Below are positions 13,854 to 14,446 of a stretch of 14,446 nucleotides of DNA, piece by piece; position 1 is the stretch's first letter; each line of letters opens with the position of its first letter. Location of the stretch: positions 1 through 14,446 of the forward strand of contig JAUUWK010000012.1 of NCBI GenBank assembly GCA_030589055.1. The letters run 5' to 3'. A program made the position numbers and the translations under genes. Under the pieces are notes generated by a model. That model made no database searches. It saw only the letters and a list, made by a program, of their open reading frames with translations, and was not told where the DNA came from. The DNA comes from Candidatus Bathyarchaeota archaeon. GTDB taxonomy: Archaea > Thermoproteota > Bathyarchaeia > Bathyarchaeales > Bathycorpusculaceae.

Positions 13854-14446
13854 ATGAGTGGAAAATTTGCGAATCCAGCACCTCTTGGACTCATGGGTTT
13901 TGGAATGGCAACGGTTCTGCTAAGCTTTGTTCACAGCGTCCGGCTAGGTCCAATTGACGGTATGATTCTTGGAGTGGGCATTTTCTATGGAGGTATAGGG
14001 CAGATTATTGCAGGTATACTGGAGTATAAAAGAGGCAACATATTCGGAACAACCGCTTTTACATCGTATGGATTATTTTGGTTGTCTTTTGTAACTTTAA
14101 ATTGGCTCGGAGCAGCAGAAGTGGCAAGTAACGGAATATGGCCTTTCTCCTCGTTGGGCGTGGCAATCCCTGAATACAGTACACCTTGGCTTGTCAGTCA
14201 AGAAGCATTTATGGCCTACTTTTTCATGTGGGGACTCTTCACCTTCGCAATGTTCTTTGGTACCCTGAAAATTAGTCGTGCGTTACAATTCGTTTTCATG
14301 AGCTTGGCAATATTATTCTTTTTACTCGCAGCGAAATCAGCGCTTCTCGCTTACACATCAATAACACCAACGGACTTGGAATTGTTTACTCGAATAATTG
14401 GGGTTGAAGGAATAATCTGTGGATTAAGTGCCGTATACACTGCATT
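13854..14446 (+). CDS. GPR1/FUN34/YaaH (AceTr) family transporter, 3' end cut by window edge
   Basis: Six-helix transporter of the AceTr family (E. coli SatP/YaaH, yeast Ato1), carrying acetate, succinate or ammonium-coupled substrates across the cytoplasmic membrane. The 197 visible residues begin MSGKFANPAPLGLMGFGM, the family's N-terminal signature (NPAPLG at 7-12). They continue with YGGIGQIIAG (45-54), the GNIFGTTAFTSYGLFW block (61-76), FFGTLK (134-139) and GVEGIICGLSAVYTA (183-197), normally close to the C-terminus. About 10-25 residues are probably missing. The ATG at 13854 is ten bases from AGGTG (13839-13843); an ATG at 13848 would add two residues at shorter spacing. It follows the Ca2+-ATPase with its own TATA box. 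Family is secure; substrate is inferred. Confidence 0.92.
   Translation, partial: MSGKFANPAPLGLMGFGMATVLLSFVHSVRLGPIDGMILGVGIFYGGIGQIIAGILEYKRGNIFGTTAFTSYGLFWLSFVTLNWLGAAEVASNGIWPFSSLGVAIPEYSTPWLVSQEAFMAYFFMWGLFTFAMFFGTLKISRALQFVFMSLAILFFLLAAKSALLAYTSITPTDLELFTRIIGVEGIICGLSAVYTA

Noticed and set aside
1..14446. CRISPR array, transposon ends, phage or defence genes.
   Set aside because: No regularly spaced repeats, transposase or integrase motifs, or recognisable defence domains were seen on either strand.

Overview
The window looks like a chromosomal segment of an archaeon, most likely a mesophilic TACK-group lineage of the Bathyarchaeota type. The archaeal assignment is direct: it carries ribosomal protein L14e, Cbf5 (the H/ACA pseudouridine synthase) and a tRNA-Ser with an intron at 37/38, and many genes have TATA boxes with leaderless or short-leader starts and GTG/TTG starts. 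The TACK/Bathyarchaeota placement is an inference, resting mainly on the bulge-helix-bulge (BHB) intron in cbf5, which is known from Crenarchaeota.

Left part (1-2930). A possible Cys-rich partial gene runs off the left edge on the minus strand. It is followed by a 3-methyladenine DNA glycosylase and a DUF1385/YqhQ-like membrane protein, both on minus. Between these two lies a plus-strand fragment of an Mth938-like (DUF498) gene. It keeps a Shine-Dalgarno and start but breaks off at a GC dinucleotide run that forms the 3' end of the DUF1385 gene. A small two-helix membrane protein with a bacterial-type PH domain follows; two near-identical GGAGAT(A/G)TCTCCAC palindromes flank it.

Centre (2930-6570). 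An M20 metallopeptidase precedes an RNA-centred block: rpl14e, cbf5, an RsmC-like methyltransferase and tRNA-Ser(GGA). The main result of the window is here. cbf5 appears as two broken ORFs, but they join perfectly if a 28-nt BHB intron at 5012-5039 is removed. The junction lies inside the codon of the catalytic Asp (Asp77 of a 334-residue product), so only spliced mRNA can make active enzyme. The tRNA gene has its own 17-nt intron, so the same tRNA-splicing endonuclease would be needed by two products of this block.

Right part (6570-14446). A radical SAM/SPASM-like protein (minus) converges on the tRNA. Then come a possible 56-aa protein, an M14 zinc carboxypeptidase-like protein (plus), a K+-independent membrane pyrophosphatase (minus), a SERCA-like Ca2+-ATPase (plus) and a GPR1/FUN34/YaaH acetate-type transporter (plus) cut by the right edge. 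The last three form a membrane-energetics and transport group: a PPi-driven ion pump, an ATP-driven Ca2+ pump and an organic-acid carrier. No phage, transposon, CRISPR array or defence system was found.
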